A DNA stretch of 64,000 nucleotides from Chromobacterium haemolyticum DSM 19808 (GTDB lineage Bacteria > Pseudomonadota > Gammaproteobacteria > Burkholderiales > Chromobacteriaceae): NCBI RefSeq assembly GCF_000711885.1, contig NZ_JONK01000005.1, positions 62,001-126,000 on the forward strand, read 5' to 3'. Shown one piece after another: positions 8,678-17,504 of the stretch. A program made the translations under genes and the position numbers. The stretch's first letter is position 1, and every line of letters begins with the position of its first letter. Below the pieces are notes generated by a model. It ran no database searches. It was not told where the DNA came from and was given only the letters and a program-made list of their open reading frames with translations.

Positions 8678-9384
8678 GCATTTTGGAAGTCAAAGACCTG
8701 CAAGTGGCCTATGGCGGCATTCAGGCGGTCAAGGGAATCGATTTTCACATCAAACAGGGTGAGTTGGTGACCCTGATCGGCGCCAACGGCGCCGGCAAGA
8801 CCACCACGCTGAAAACCCTGGTGGGCATGGTGAAGAAATCCGGCGGCAGCATTCACTACGACGGCAAGGACATCTCCACTATCGCGCCGCACAACTTCGT
8901 GCGCCACGGTCTGGCCATGGTGCCGGAGGGCCGCGGGGTGTTCGCCAAGCTGACCGTGGAAGAGAACCTGCTGATGGGCGCTTACTATCGCGACGACAAG
9001 GCCGCGATTCTGAGCGAGGCCGAGCGGGTGTACGAGTTGTTTCCGCGCTTGAAGGAGCGGCAGAAGCAATTGGCGGGCACCTTGTCCGGCGGCGAACAGC
9101 AGATGGTGGCCATGGGCCGCGCCATGCTGTCCAAGCCCAAGCTGCTGCTGCTGGACGAACCGTCCATGGGTCTGGCCCCCATCATCGTGGAGAAGATCTT
9201 CGAGATTATCCAGATGGTGGCCAAGGAGGGCGTGACCATGCTGTTGGTGGAGCAGAACGCCAAGCTGGCGCTGGAAGTGTCGCAGCGCGGTTACGTAATG
9301 GAAAGCGGCCGCATCACCATGAGCGGCCCGGCCAAGGATCTGCTCAACGACGAACGCGTGCGCAACGCCTACCTGGGCGAATAA
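8674..9384 (+). CDS. livF: Branched-chain amino acid ABC transporter ATPase LivF
   Basis: 236 aa second ATPase subunit, starting at the ATG that overlaps the livG stop (ATGA), so translation is coupled. Walker A is GANGAGKTT, the signature LSGGEQQMVAMGRAM and Walker B LLLLDEPSMGL. The LivF-type segment EGRGVFAKLTVEENL is present. It ends the operon and is followed by a strong terminator. Confidence 0.94.
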   Translation: MSILEVKDLQVAYGGIQAVKGIDFHIKQGELVTLIGANGAGKTTTLKTLVGMVKKSGGSIHYDGKDISTIAPHNFVRHGLAMVPEGRGVFAKLTVEENLLMGAYYRDDKAAILSEAERVYELFPRLKERQKQLAGTLSGGEQQMVAMGRAMLSKPKLLLLDEPSMGLAPIIVEKIFEIIQMVAKEGVTMLLVEQNAKLALEVSQRGYVMESGRITMSGPAKDLLNDERVRNAYLGE

Positions 9385-9402
9385 GCTAGCGTTGCACCCG
9401 CC

Positions 9403-9430
9403 AAACCCCGGACTTGTCCGGGGTTTTTCT
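9403..9430 (+). terminator. Terminator of the liv operon
   Basis: AACCCCGGAC-TT-GTCCGGGGTT hairpin followed by a T-rich run. Confidence 0.9.
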
Positions 9431-9436
9431 TTTCAG

Positions 9437-9579
9437 TACGTGCTTACGATCTTGCGAGCTAAGGTGAGACAAGTCGAAAACGGCTGAGAAAGCGGAGTGT
9501 ACACACGGTGCATGAGCATTTCGAAGCCGTACTCACCGTGGGCCGTCTCTCGACGCGCAGCAGATCGTAAACAGGTTCT
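9437..9579 (+). repeat. Dispersed TIR repeat, copy B
   Basis: About 143 bp. The left end reads TGCTTACGATCTTGCGAGCT and the right end GCAGATCGTAAACAGGTTCT. It contains the shared core with GTGTACACACGG and the inner CACGGT/ACCGTG inverted repeat. The right end abuts the TGA stop of the NhaR-like gene. Confidence 0.88.
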
Positions 9580-10469
9580 CAGGGCGCGGCTTCTATGGCG
9601 GCTTGCAGCATGGCCTGCACGCCCGGATGCCGCAGCCGGCGACGGTTGGCGATGGCGTAATAATGTTCCCAGACGCCGTCGACCTCGCCCAGCGCCTGCG
9701 GCGCGTTCGCGTTGCCGTCGCTTGGCGCCGTGGTGGGAAACAGACCGAAGCCCTGGCGGCCGAAGGCGTCCAGCAAGGCGCCGTCGTCGAACTCCGCCAC
9801 GATGTCCGGCTTGATCCTGCGTTCTTCAAACCATTGGTCCAGCTGGCTGCGCAGCACATGGTGGCGGCTGGGCAGTAACATTGGCGCTTGGTTCAGGCTG
9901 GCGGGGAATCCCGCGGCGTGGCGTCGCCATAATTCCGCCGCGCCGGCGATCTTTACCGGGCAGCGCATCAGCAGCCAGGATTGAAAGGGCTGCGATCCGC
10001 CAGCCGCCATTGGCCGGTCCGCCAATACCACGTCCAGCCGGTGGCGGGTCAAGTCGGCCAGCAATTCGTCGAAATCGCCTTCGCCGCATTGCAGCCTGAC
10101 CTTGGCGTCCAGCCGCAGCGCCGGTTCCAACAGCTTGAGCGCAATGGCCTTGGGCAACACGTCCGAGATGCCCGCCGCCAGGCGGATGGTCTTGTCCAGC
10201 TGCGCGTCTTCCAGCGTTTCCTGCAATTCCTCGCCCAGCATGAAGATCTGGTCGGCGTAGCGCAGCGTTACATGGCCGGCTTCGGTCAGAACCAGCTGGC
10301 GCCCCTGTTGTCGGAACAAGGTTCGCTCCAGGCTCTGCTCAAGACGCGAAATCTGGCCGCTGACGGTTTGGGTGCTGACGCCCAATTGTTCCGCCGCTCG
10401 GGTGACGCCGCCGGCGTGGGCAACCGCCCAGAAGTAATGCAGATGCTTGAAGTTGATCCGTTCGGACAT
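9579..10469 (-). CDS. LysR-type regulator, NhaR-like
   Basis: About 296 aa. The N-terminal helix-turn-helix ([28 protein letters not shown]) and the following [16 protein letters not shown] resemble NhaR, the sodium/pH-responsive activator. I chose the start at MSERINF (10469), because further upstream the frame runs through the AT-rich divergent promoter region. The C-terminal part is a substrate-binding-like effector domain. It is divergent from htpX, so it may control htpX as well as itself. No nhaA antiporter gene is adjacent. The stop codon lies at the end of repeat copy B. Confidence 0.85.
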   Translation of the reverse strand: MSERINFKHLHYFWAVAHAGGVTRAAEQLGVSTQTVSGQISRLEQSLERTLFRQQGRQLVLTEAGHVTLRYADQIFMLGEELQETLEDAQLDKTIRLAAGISDVLPKAIALKLLEPALRLDAKVRLQCGEGDFDELLADLTRHRLDVVLADRPMAAGGSQPFQSWLLMRCPVKIAGAAELWRRHAAGFPASLNQAPMLLPSRHHVLRSQLDQWFEERRIKPDIVAEFDDGALLDAFGRQGFGLFPTTAPSDGNANAPQALGEVDGVWEHYYAIANRRRLRHPGVQAMLQAAIEAAP

Positions 10470-10475
10470 GATGGT

Positions 10476-10521
10476 TCGAAAAAACTTGATGTATTTTCTG
10501 ATTATATTTGATTTTTTTCGA
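10476..10521. promoter_or_regulatory. Inverted repeat between the NhaR-like gene and htpX
   Basis: TCGAAAAAA (10476-10484) and TTTTTTCGA (10513-10521) form a perfect 9-bp inverted repeat around an AT-rich spacer in the divergent promoter region. It is a plausible operator for the LysR-type protein. Confidence 0.45.
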
Positions 10522-10596
10522 GGGACGCAGCGTCTAGAATGCACTGTGTCGGGCGTTCCACGGAATGCCGTCGAATTCAACGCAAGGGCCAACACC

Positions 10597-11478
10597 ATGA
10601 AACGAGTCATTCTATTAATCGCCACCAACATCGCCGTGATGGTGGTGCTGAGCATTGTGGCCAGCTTGTTGGGGCTGAACCGCTACATGACGGGCAACGG
10701 CCTGAACCTGGGCACGCTGCTGGGCTTCGCCGCGGTAATGGGCTTTGGCGGCGCCTTCATTTCGCTGATGCTCTCCAAGACCATGGCTAAATGGAGCACT
10801 GGCGCGCGCGTGATTGAAACACCCAGCAACGATACCGAGCGCTGGCTGGTGTATACCGTGCAGAAGCTGGCCAGCCGCGCCAATCTACCGATGCCCGAGG
10901 TGGCGGTGTACGAGGGGGAGCCCAACGCCTTCGCCACTGGCCCGAGCAAATCCAATTCTCTGGTGGCGGTGTCCACCGGCTTGCTGGCCTCGATGACGGA
11001 AGAAGAAGTGGAGGCGGTGCTGGCGCACGAAGTCGCACACATTCAGAACGGCGACATGGTGACGCTGACGCTGATCCAGGGCGTGGTCAACACTTTCGTG
11101 TTCTTCCTGGCGCGCGTGGTCGGCTATCTGGTGGACAGCTTTCTGCGCCGCAACGACGAACAGTCCAGCGGTCCTGGCATCGGCTATATGGTCACCGTGA
11201 TTGTCTGTGAGATCGTGTTCGGCATCCTGGCTTCCGCCATCGTGATGTACTTCTCGCGTCAGCGCGAATTCCGCGCCGATGCGGGCGCGGCCACGCTGCT
11301 GGGCGGCGCGCGTCCGATGGTCAACGCGCTGCGCCGTCTGGGCGGCGTTGCCGCCGGCGATCTGCCGCAGAACATGGCGGCGTCCGGCATCTCCGGCGGA
11401 CGCGGCGGCCTGATGGCGCTGTTCTCTAGCCACCCCAGCATTGAGGAGCGCATCGGCGCGCTGGAACACGGCCGTTAA
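10597..11478 (+). CDS. htpX: Protease HtpX
   Basis: 293 aa membrane-bound zinc metalloprotease (M48B) that degrades damaged inner-membrane proteins; the length is standard for HtpX. Two N-terminal hydrophobic helices ([20 protein letters not shown] and the next) are followed by the catalytic HEVAH motif ([19 protein letters not shown]). Two further helices follow, then the [13 protein letters not shown] region carrying the third metal-ligand glutamate. The start at 10597 fits the family; the frame continues upstream through promoter sequence and was trimmed. Monocistronic, with a terminator downstream. Confidence 0.95.
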   Translation: MKRVILLIATNIAVMVVLSIVASLLGLNRYMTGNGLNLGTLLGFAAVMGFGGAFISLMLSKTMAKWSTGARVIETPSNDTERWLVYTVQKLASRANLPMPEVAVYEGEPNAFATGPSKSNSLVAVSTGLLASMTEEEVEAVLAHEVAHIQNGDMVTLTLIQGVVNTFVFFLARVVGYLVDSFLRRNDEQSSGPGIGYMVTVIVCEIVFGILASAIVMYFSRQREFRADAGAATLLGGARPMVNALRRLGGVAAGDLPQNMAASGISGGRGGLMALFSSHPSIEERIGALEHGR

Positions 11479-11523
11479 ATCTTGATCCGCCTCCGCGGCA
11501 GCGGGGGCGGCGTTTGTGAATTC

Positions 11524-11562
11524 AGGCCCCGGGGCGGTTCGCTCGGCCCGGGGCCTTTCTAT
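11524..11562 (+). terminator. Terminator after htpX
   Basis: AGGCCCCGGG / CCCGGGGCCT stem followed by TTCTATT. It sits just before the TerC-family gene, whose mRNA leader must therefore be short or read through it. Confidence 0.7.
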
Positions 11563-11579
11563 TGCCGAAAGGAATGCTT

Positions 11580-12566
11580 ATGGAATGGTTGAGCGCTGGT
11601 TTTGCCGGCTACCCCTTGTGGGTGTGGCTGATGTTCATGGCCATCGTGCTGGCGCTGCTGGCTTTTGATCTGGGCGTGCTGCACAAGGAGGAAAAAGAGA
11701 TCGGGGTCAAGGAAAGCCTGATGCTGTCGGCTTTCTACATCGGCGTCGGTCTGGCCTTCGGCGGCTGGATCTGGTGGTATCAGGGCGCGGACGCCGGCAT
11801 GCAGTATCTGACCGGCTATGTGGTGGAGAAGTCGCTGTCCATGGACAACGTCTTCGTGATGTCGCTGATCTTCTCCAGCCTGGCGGTGCCGCGACTGTAT
11901 CAGCACCGGGTGCTGTTCTGGGGGATTCTCGGCGTGATCGTGATGAGGGCCTTGATGATAGGCCTGGGCGCGGCGCTGGTGGCGCAGTTTCAGTGGGTGC
12001 TGGTCTTGTTCGGCCTGTTCCTGATCGCCACCGGGGTCAAGATGCTGTTTTCCGACGACGAGCACGCGCCCATCCAGGAAAACCGCATGTACCAGTGGCT
12101 GCGCGGCCATTTGCGGCTGACGCCGGACTTGCACGGCAAACAGTTCCTGGTGCGCGGTGAGAAGCATGGCTTGGCGCGTGGCTGGTGGGCGACGCCGCTG
12201 CTGTTGGCTTTGATCATGGTGGAGAGCGCGGATCTGGTGTTCGCGGTGGATAGCATCCCGGCCATCTTTGCGATTACCCAAGACCCGTTCCTAGTGTACA
12301 CCTCCAACATCTTCGCGATTCTGGGCCTGCGCGCGCTGTACTTCGCGTTGGCTGCGATGGTGCATCGGTTCCATTACTTGAAGTACGCTTTGTCGCTGGT
12401 GTTGGTGTTGATAGGCGTCAAGGTGGGCCTGGTGTTCTTCAACGACGCGGGTTGGGTAACGTTCAAGATCCCCACTGCTTGGTCCCTGGCTGCGACACTG
12501 GGCTTGCTGCTGGCGGGCGTGCTGTATTCGCTGCACAAGACGCGAGACCAGAACCCCAACGATTGA
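11580..12566 (+). CDS. TerC/Alx family integral membrane protein
   Basis: 328 aa polytopic inner-membrane protein of the TerC family, closest in style to Alx/YkoY (linked to manganese export or metal homeostasis). The family blocks EKSLSMDNVFVMSLIFSSL and MVESADLVFAVDSIPAIFAIT carry the conserved membrane acidic residues, and about eight hydrophobic helices are visible. I start at the ATG at 11580 (MEWLSAGF), which has AAAGGA at proper spacing; the in-frame ATG at 11574 is too close to it. In several bacteria this family sits behind a manganese riboswitch, but I see none in the roughly 100-base leader. Confidence 0.9.
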   Translation: MEWLSAGFAGYPLWVWLMFMAIVLALLAFDLGVLHKEEKEIGVKESLMLSAFYIGVGLAFGGWIWWYQGADAGMQYLTGYVVEKSLSMDNVFVMSLIFSSLAVPRLYQHRVLFWGILGVIVMRALMIGLGAALVAQFQWVLVLFGLFLIATGVKMLFSDDEHAPIQENRMYQWLRGHLRLTPDLHGKQFLVRGEKHGLARGWWATPLLLALIMVESADLVFAVDSIPAIFAITQDPFLVYTSNIFAILGLRALYFALAAMVHRFHYLKYALSLVLVLIGVKVGLVFFNDAGWVTFKIPTAWSLAATLGLLLAGVLYSLHKTRDQNPND

Positions 12567-12616
12567 GGTAGGCGCATCGTCAGCGCCGGAGCATGGCCCC
12601 GAGAGCGAAAGAGAAG

Positions 12617-12649
12617 CCGGTCACGCGCGATGCGCGTGGCCGGTTTTTT
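12617..12649 (+). terminator. Terminator after the TerC-family gene
   Basis: Long GC stem (CCGGTCACGCGC / GCGCGTGGCCGG with one G-T pair) followed by TTTTTTG. Confidence 0.85.
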
Positions 12650-12752
12650 GTAAACCTTGTGTAAACCTTTCTCATTTGTCCACGATTTCTCCCTCAGCCC
12701 GGCGGGCGGGCGCGGTATCCTAATAACAAAACCGCAATGGAGAAAAGCTGTT

Positions 12753-13472
12753 ATGACTGTCGATTTGCCAAGACTGCTGGTGGTGGATGACGACCCCGAT
12801 CTGCGCGATCTGCTGCGCGACTACCTGGGCAAGCAGGGCTTTGCCGTCGACGTCGTCGGCGACGGCCAGGCCATGCATCAGGCGATTGCCGCGCAGAACT
12901 ACAATATGTTGATCCTGGACCTGATGTTGCCGGGCGAGGATGGTTTGACCCTGTGCCGCAACTTGCGCGAACGTTCCTGCATGCCCATCCTGATGCTGAC
13001 CGCGCGCGGCGACGAATTGGATCGCATTATCGGCCTGGAAATGGGCGCGGACGATTACCTGACCAAGCCGTTCAGTCCACGCGAGCTGCTGGCGCGGATC
13101 AAGAGCATTCTGCGCCGGGTATCGGATCAGCCTGCGAATACGGCCAGCGTGCGCCGGTTGCGCTTCGCCGGCTGGACGCTGGATCTGAACGCCCAGCATC
13201 TGCTGGACGAGGCCGGCGTGGTCACCCCGTTGTCCGGCGGAGAATTCAAGCTGTTGCAAGCCTTGGCGGAAAACGCCAACGCGGTGATGTCGCGCGACCA
13301 ATTGATGGAGGCGATGAACGGCAAGGAGGCCGGACCATTCGACCGCACCGTCGATGTGATGATAGGACGGGTGCGCCGCCGGCTGGGCGAGGACGCGCGC
13401 GAGCCCATGCTGCTCAAGACCATACGCAGCGGCGGCTATATGCTGGCCTGCGAGGTGGAAGCCTTGCGATGA
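12753..13472 (+). CDS. OmpR-family response regulator
   Basis: 239 aa. The receiver domain has the acidic pocket VVDDDPD and the phosphorylatable aspartate at about residue 56 (LILDLMLPGEDG), with the conserved Lys in YLTKPFSPRELLARI. The C-terminal winged helix (EFKLLQALAENANAVMSR, FDRTVDVMIGRVRRRLGE) is of the OmpR/PhoB type. GGAG lies 10 bases before the ATG at 12753. The stop overlaps the start of the sensor kinase gene (ATGA). A porin gene lies 1.9 kb downstream; control of it would resemble OmpR, but that is inference. Confidence 0.93.
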   Translation: MTVDLPRLLVVDDDPDLRDLLRDYLGKQGFAVDVVGDGQAMHQAIAAQNYNMLILDLMLPGEDGLTLCRNLRERSCMPILMLTARGDELDRIIGLEMGADDYLTKPFSPRELLARIKSILRRVSDQPANTASVRRLRFAGWTLDLNAQHLLDEAGVVTPLSGGEFKLLQALAENANAVMSRDQLMEAMNGKEAGPFDRTVDVMIGRVRRRLGEDAREPMLLKTIRSGGYMLACEVEALR

Positions 13473-14920
13473 GGTGGTTGCCGCGCACATTGTATGGTCA
13501 GATTTTGCTGACGCTGGTGGGAGGCTTGCTGCTGGCCAACGCCTTGGGCATTTATTTCATCCTCAGTGACCGCGACCGCTTGAGCAACTCCTTGCGCGTG
13601 CAGTACACCGCGCAGCACATCGCCGACATCGTCAATCTATTGGACGAGTGCCCAAGCAAATACCGGGAACAAGTGATTTCAGCCTTGAACCAGCCCACGC
13701 TGCTGGTGCGCATGGACCGGTTCTGGGAGCGGCCGGAAAATCCGTTGAGCTTGCATGGCCGTTCGTTTCAGCAATTGATCAAGCGCGACCTGATCAAGCC
13801 TTACCCGCTGCAGGTGCTGTCCAAGCAGCCGGATTCGTCGGCAGGCGGTCGCGCGGCCTTGATCGAGAAGGTTGGGGGCCTGGGGTTGAAGAATTTCACG
13901 CCCACGCGGGACGCCGGCGTCGGCGGCTCCATTGTGAGCGAGGAGTTGACCGCGCTGGGCCCGCTGGCCGAGTTCAAGACCCACCTTGCAACAGTGCAAG
14001 CCCGGCTGAGCGACGGCACGGTGCTGACTTTCAACGCCTCTCGGCCGATTTCGCTGGCCGATCAACCCATCCGCATCCTGGCTTGGCTATTGTTGGTGGC
14101 CTTGACGGCTGCGATCCTGGGCGCCTGGGCCGTGCGGCAGTTGATTCGGCCGCTGGATCTGTTCGCGAGGGCGGCTCGTGGCCTGGCCAGCAATCTTAAC
14201 CAGGCGCCCTTGCCGGAAACCGGTTCCGAAGAGGTGGCTGAAGCCGCTAGAACATTCAACCGGATGCAGACCGAGTTGCAGCGCTTGCTGAAAACCCGCA
14301 ATCAGATGCTGGCCGGCGTATCGCATGACCTGCGCTTGCCCATCACGCGCATCCGCTTGCGTCTGGAAGGCTTGGCCGAATCGTCGGAAAAACAGGCGAT
14401 CGAGCGCGACCTGCTGGAAATGGACCAACTGATCAATGATTCGCTGACCTATCTGCGCGGCGGCTGCGGCAGCGAGGGGGTGGTGAAGCTCAATCTCAAC
14501 GCCTTGTTGGAAAGCGTGGTGGAGGATATGGAGGCTTTTGGCGCCGACATCCAGTTGCACAGCGAGCCGGTGGCGCCGGTGGCAGGCAAGGTCGGCGCCT
14601 TGCGCCGCTGCCTGGGCAATCTTCTGGAGAACGCTCGCCGCTATGGCGGCACGGCGATCGAGGTCAGCCTTCGGCAGCGGGAGGACTGGGTGGAGGTGCG
14701 CATCCAGGATCAGGGGCCGGGCATTGCCGAGGCCGATCTGGAGCGGGTCATGGAACCCTATGTGCGTCTGGAGGACTCCCGGGCGCGTCATACAGGAGGC
14801 AGCGGCCTGGGTCTGGCGATCGCGCGGGCGATTGCGCGCGACCACGGAGGCGATCTCAAGCTTAACAACCGGCCGCAAGGCGGCCTGTGCGTGCAACTGA
14901 CTTTGCCGGCCGGGCATTGA
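13469..14920 (+). CDS. EnvZ-like sensor histidine kinase
   Basis: 483 aa inner-membrane kinase partner of the response regulator upstream. TM1 is near residues 10-30 (QILLTLVGGLLLANALGIYF), then a periplasmic domain of about 150 residues. TM2 follows (ILAWLLLVALTAAILGAWAV), then a HAMP segment starting RQLIRPLDLF. The phosphoacceptor histidine is at about residue 286 in GVSHDLRLPITRIRL. The ATPase domain has the N box (LGNLLENARRYGG), G1 (QDQGPGI) and G2 (GGSGLGLAIA). The signal sensed is unknown. Confidence 0.93.
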   Translation: MRWLPRTLYGQILLTLVGGLLLANALGIYFILSDRDRLSNSLRVQYTAQHIADIVNLLDECPSKYREQVISALNQPTLLVRMDRFWERPENPLSLHGRSFQQLIKRDLIKPYPLQVLSKQPDSSAGGRAALIEKVGGLGLKNFTPTRDAGVGGSIVSEELTALGPLAEFKTHLATVQARLSDGTVLTFNASRPISLADQPIRILAWLLLVALTAAILGAWAVRQLIRPLDLFARAARGLASNLNQAPLPETGSEEVAEAARTFNRMQTELQRLLKTRNQMLAGVSHDLRLPITRIRLRLEGLAESSEKQAIERDLLEMDQLINDSLTYLRGGCGSEGVVKLNLNALLESVVEDMEAFGADIQLHSEPVAPVAGKVGALRRCLGNLLENARRYGGTAIEVSLRQREDWVEVRIQDQGPGIAEADLERVMEPYVRLEDSRARHTGGSGLGLAIARAIARDHGGDLKLNNRPQGGLCVQLTLPAGH

Positions 14921-14939
14921 CGGCGTTGATCTTGCCGCC

Positions 14940-14962
14940 AGCCGCGCTAGCGCGGCTTTTTT
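14940..14962 (+). terminator. Terminator of the two-component operon
   Basis: AGCCGCGC-TA-GCGCGGCT perfect hairpin followed by TTTTTT. Confidence 0.9.
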
Positions 14963-15104
14963 CTTGTTTCCTTGCCGGGGCCATGCAGAGGCCGCATGGC
15001 CGTCCGGTGTCTTTGTATCCGCCGAATTCTCAAAATTTACGATGTGTTCACACTCTATTTACATTAAAGCCGTATTGTAAATGGACATTTACAAAGTGAT
15101 TGAT

Positions 15105-15206
15105 TACAATCAGTGTCAGAATTCACTGATGCAGATTCTTTTTCGATTCTTTGAGTTCGAGTCAAGTCTATCCAATCTTCTGCCCGCCGCGTGCGGGCAT
15201 TTTTTT
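15105..15206 (+). ncRNA. Candidate small RNA upstream of the porin gene
   Basis: The region between the kinase terminator and the porin promoter contains a stem-loop ATCAGTG / CACTGAT (15109-15130). About 50 bases later comes a strong intrinsic terminator, TGCCCGC / GCGGGCA followed by seven Ts (15181-15206). No open reading frame explains this terminator, and it lies before the porin promoter, so a separate short transcript ends here. The 5' end is a guess; I could not place a convincing promoter. Confidence 0.4.
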
Positions 15207-15340
15207 GCTCAAATGCTTGTGGTTAATGAATTTTAACAAGTTGAGAGTGAAACTTCGCCAGAGCGGTTCAGTCTGATTTCCTGAAGTCTGATGTTGTTTT
15301 TTTGACACTACTGTTGTTTAATGACCACAAGTTTGCATGG

Positions 15341-15373
15341 CTAGTTGCAAATGTGAAACACAGCAACTAGTAT
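15341..15373 (+). promoter_or_regulatory. Porin promoter with overlapping inverted repeat
   Basis: TTGCAA (15345-15350) and TAGTAT (15368-15373) are spaced 17 bases, a good sigma-70 promoter. A perfect inverted repeat CTAGTTGC (15341-15348) / GCAACTAG (15363-15370) covers both elements. A second one, TTTGCA/TGCAAA, lies just upstream. This fits an operator for a repressor or activator. Confidence 0.55.
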
Positions 15374-15412
15374 TCGCTCACTTCCTAAGTAAACAAGAAG
15401 GATAGCCACATC

Positions 15413-16492
15413 ATGAAAAAAAGTCTGATCGCTCTGATGGTTGCCACTCTGCCGGCAGCCGCTTTCGCCGACGTAACCGTGTTCGGTACCATCAAAGGCG
15501 GCGTTGAATACGTCGACAGCAGCAAAGGCACCAAGCAAACCAATATCGACGACCTGGGTTCGCGTATCGGTTTCAAAGGCAATGAAGATCTGGGCAACGG
15601 CCTGAAGGCCATCTGGCAAGTTGAAACCGGCTTCGGCATCGACGGCCAGAGCCGCACCGGCGATAGCAGCGGTACTTTCGCCAGCCGCGAATCCTTCGTG
15701 GGCCTGTCCTCCAACTTCGGTACCTTCCGTCTGGGCCACCTGTCCACCTTCGGCGAGTCCGATATGGCTCAGGTTAACCCGTGGGAAAGCAGCAGCAACG
15801 CGCTGCAACTGAACGCCTTCACCCGCGACGACGGCTATGTTAAGAACGCCGTGCGTTTCGACACCCCGGAATTCGCCGGCTTCAAGGCTGCCTTCCTGTA
15901 CGGCACCAAGGAAGACAAGCGTGGTTATGACGCTACTGTTGCCAAGCAGAACAACGACCGCGAAACCTACAACCTGGGTCTGTCCTACGAGAACAGCGGC
16001 TTCTTCGGCAAGTACCAGTTCATCCACGAAAGCCCGGTTACTGTTGGTCTGAACGCTGGCAGCAAGGCTAACAACAAGCACCGCATCGAAGCTGGCTACA
16101 ACGCCAACAATATCTTCGTTGCTCTGGGCTACCGCAATGACAAGGGCGACGCTACTGTTACCCCGCAGTACTTCCTGGCTGACGCCGCAGTGGGTACTGA
16201 TGGCAGCAAGTATGAATCGCAAGAGTATGCGCTGACCGCCGGCTACCAGATCGGCGCCTTCATGCCCAAGTTCACCTACGCGCAGTCCAAAGATGCTAAG
16301 GTTGATGGCGTGAAGCTGGATAACAGCGGCTACAAACAGTACCTGCTGGGTGTTGACTACAGCCTGTCCAAGCGCACCGTTATTGGCGCTCAGTACGGCG
16401 AAATCAAGGCTGACAGCGCTTACCTGAAGAGCAATGGTCAGTCCACCGACAAGATCAAGGCCTTCGGTCTGAACGTCGTACACAAGTTCTAA
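15413..16492 (+). CDS. Outer-membrane general porin
   Basis: 359 aa trimeric Gram-negative porin of the beta-proteobacterial type. The signal peptide is MKKSLIALMVATLPAAAFA, and the mature protein starts DVTVFGTIKGG. The barrel-type alternating sequence continues to a C-terminal phenylalanine (VVHKF), the usual signal for the BAM assembly machinery. AAGGA lies before the ATG at 15413. Many codons are those of highly expressed genes and the 5' region is long and AT-rich, which fits a major outer-membrane protein. It has its own promoter and terminator. Confidence 0.94.
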   Translation: MKKSLIALMVATLPAAAFADVTVFGTIKGGVEYVDSSKGTKQTNIDDLGSRIGFKGNEDLGNGLKAIWQVETGFGIDGQSRTGDSSGTFASRESFVGLSSNFGTFRLGHLSTFGESDMAQVNPWESSSNALQLNAFTRDDGYVKNAVRFDTPEFAGFKAAFLYGTKEDKRGYDATVAKQNNDRETYNLGLSYENSGFFGKYQFIHESPVTVGLNAGSKANNKHRIEAGYNANNIFVALGYRNDKGDATVTPQYFLADAAVGTDGSKYESQEYALTAGYQIGAFMPKFTYAQSKDAKVDGVKLDNSGYKQYLLGVDYSLSKRTVIGAQYGEIKADSAYLKSNGQSTDKIKAFGLNVVHKF

Positions 16493-16528
16493 GCGTTACG
16501 GGCTAGACGTAAAGCTGCGAACAGTTTG

Positions 16529-16563
16529 AAATGCCGTCCCTGGCAACAGGGGCGGCATTTTTC
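16529..16563. terminator. Terminator between the porin and the convergent LysR gene
   Basis: AAATGCCGTCCCTG with CAGGGGCGGCATTT forms a stem with one mismatch, followed by TTT. A-rich on the other side, so it may serve both genes. Confidence 0.8.
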
Positions 16564-16583
16564 ATGTCCGGCGCGTGATATGG

Positions 16584-17480
16584 CTAGGCATGCGCGGCAA
16601 TGAGGTCGGCGACGAAAGCCTGCAGAGTCGGATTGGGATGGCCACGCTTGCGGGTGACCAGCTGGAATTCGGCCCGATAGTGCCAGCGTGTTGGGTCCAG
16701 CGCACGCAGCAGGTCCTGCGTCACTAGCGGAGCGGCATAGTGTTCCGGCAAAAAGCCCAGGTGCCGGCCGGACAGGATCAGCGCGGCGATCGCCTCCATA
16801 TTGTCGGCGCGGGCGCTGATGCGCCAATCCGCCACTGGCAGCCCGGTGTCCGGCAAGGGGTAGCTGCGCCAGGCCCAGTCGTGCGCGGCCAGATCGGCCG
16901 GACTCAGCGCTCCGGCTTGCGGAAACAGCGGATGGTCTCGGCCGCAGTAAGCCTGCTGCTGTTCGACGAACAGCGGCTGGTAATCCAGCTGTGGCGCGCG
17001 ATGCCAGCAATAGCCGATACCCAAATGAATGCCGCCCGATAGCAAGGCCTCCTCCAGACCGCCCGGCGGCAGCATGGACAGAATCAATTCCACTGATTGT
17101 GGCCGCGCGCGAAAGCGTCGGATCGCTGCCGACAGCCGCGCGTTGGGACCCAGCGCGGTATGGCCGATCACGCCGATGCGCAGCTGCCCGACTAGTTGTC
17201 TGTCCAACTGGCGGGCTTCCTGGCAGAACACTTCAATCGACTCCAGCAGGTGCCGGCTGGCGACCAGCAGGCGCTCGCCCTTGGCGGTCAGCGCGAAGCC
17301 GCCGCGGCCGCGTTCGCACAGCCGATAGCCTAGCCGGGTTTCCAATGCCGCCAACTGATTGCTGATGGTGGACTGGCTGATGTTCAGCGTGCCCTGCGCG
17401 GCGGAAACGCCGCCGGCCTCGACCACGGCCTGAAACACGCGGATCAGCCGTAAATCCATGCTGCTCAAGGTATTGATCAT
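16584..17480 (-). CDS. LysR-type regulator of the guanidino-acid cluster
   Basis: 298 aa. The N-terminal HTH is MDLRLIRVFQAVVEAGGVSA through NISQSTISNQLAALETRLGY, with a LysR effector domain behind. The start at 17480 has GGAGG very close (3 bases); the next in-frame ATG (MDLRL, 17459) is the alternative. It is divergent from a ureohydrolase and a sodium symporter gene. The same trio makes up the Pseudomonas gpu and gbu guanidino-acid loci, so it is probably their activator with a guanidino acid as inducer. Repeat copy C occupies part of its upstream region. Confidence 0.85.
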   Translation of the reverse strand: MINTLSSMDLRLIRVFQAVVEAGGVSAAQGTLNISQSTISNQLAALETRLGYRLCERGRGGFALTAKGERLLVASRHLLESIEVFCQEARQLDRQLVGQLRIGVIGHTALGPNARLSAAIRRFRARPQSVELILSMLPPGGLEEALLSGGIHLGIGYCWHRAPQLDYQPLFVEQQQAYCGRDHPLFPQAGALSPADLAAHDWAWRSYPLPDTGLPVADWRISARADNMEAIAALILSGRHLGFLPEHYAAPLVTQDLLRALDPTRWHYRAEFQLVTRKRGHPNPTLQAFVADLIAAHA

Positions 17481-17504
17481 GGGCCTCCGCGCCGCTTGGC
17501 GCTA

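Noticed and set aside
11479-11579. Manganese (yybP-ykoY) riboswitch before the TerC/Alx-like gene
   Set aside because: The leader is short and is filled by the htpX terminator hairpin; the conserved riboswitch core sequences are not visible.
12953-13468. Long plus-strand frame running through the response regulator into the kinase
   Set aside because: The first part is an out-of-frame reading of the response regulator gene. The real kinase start is the ATG overlapping the regulator stop at 13469.
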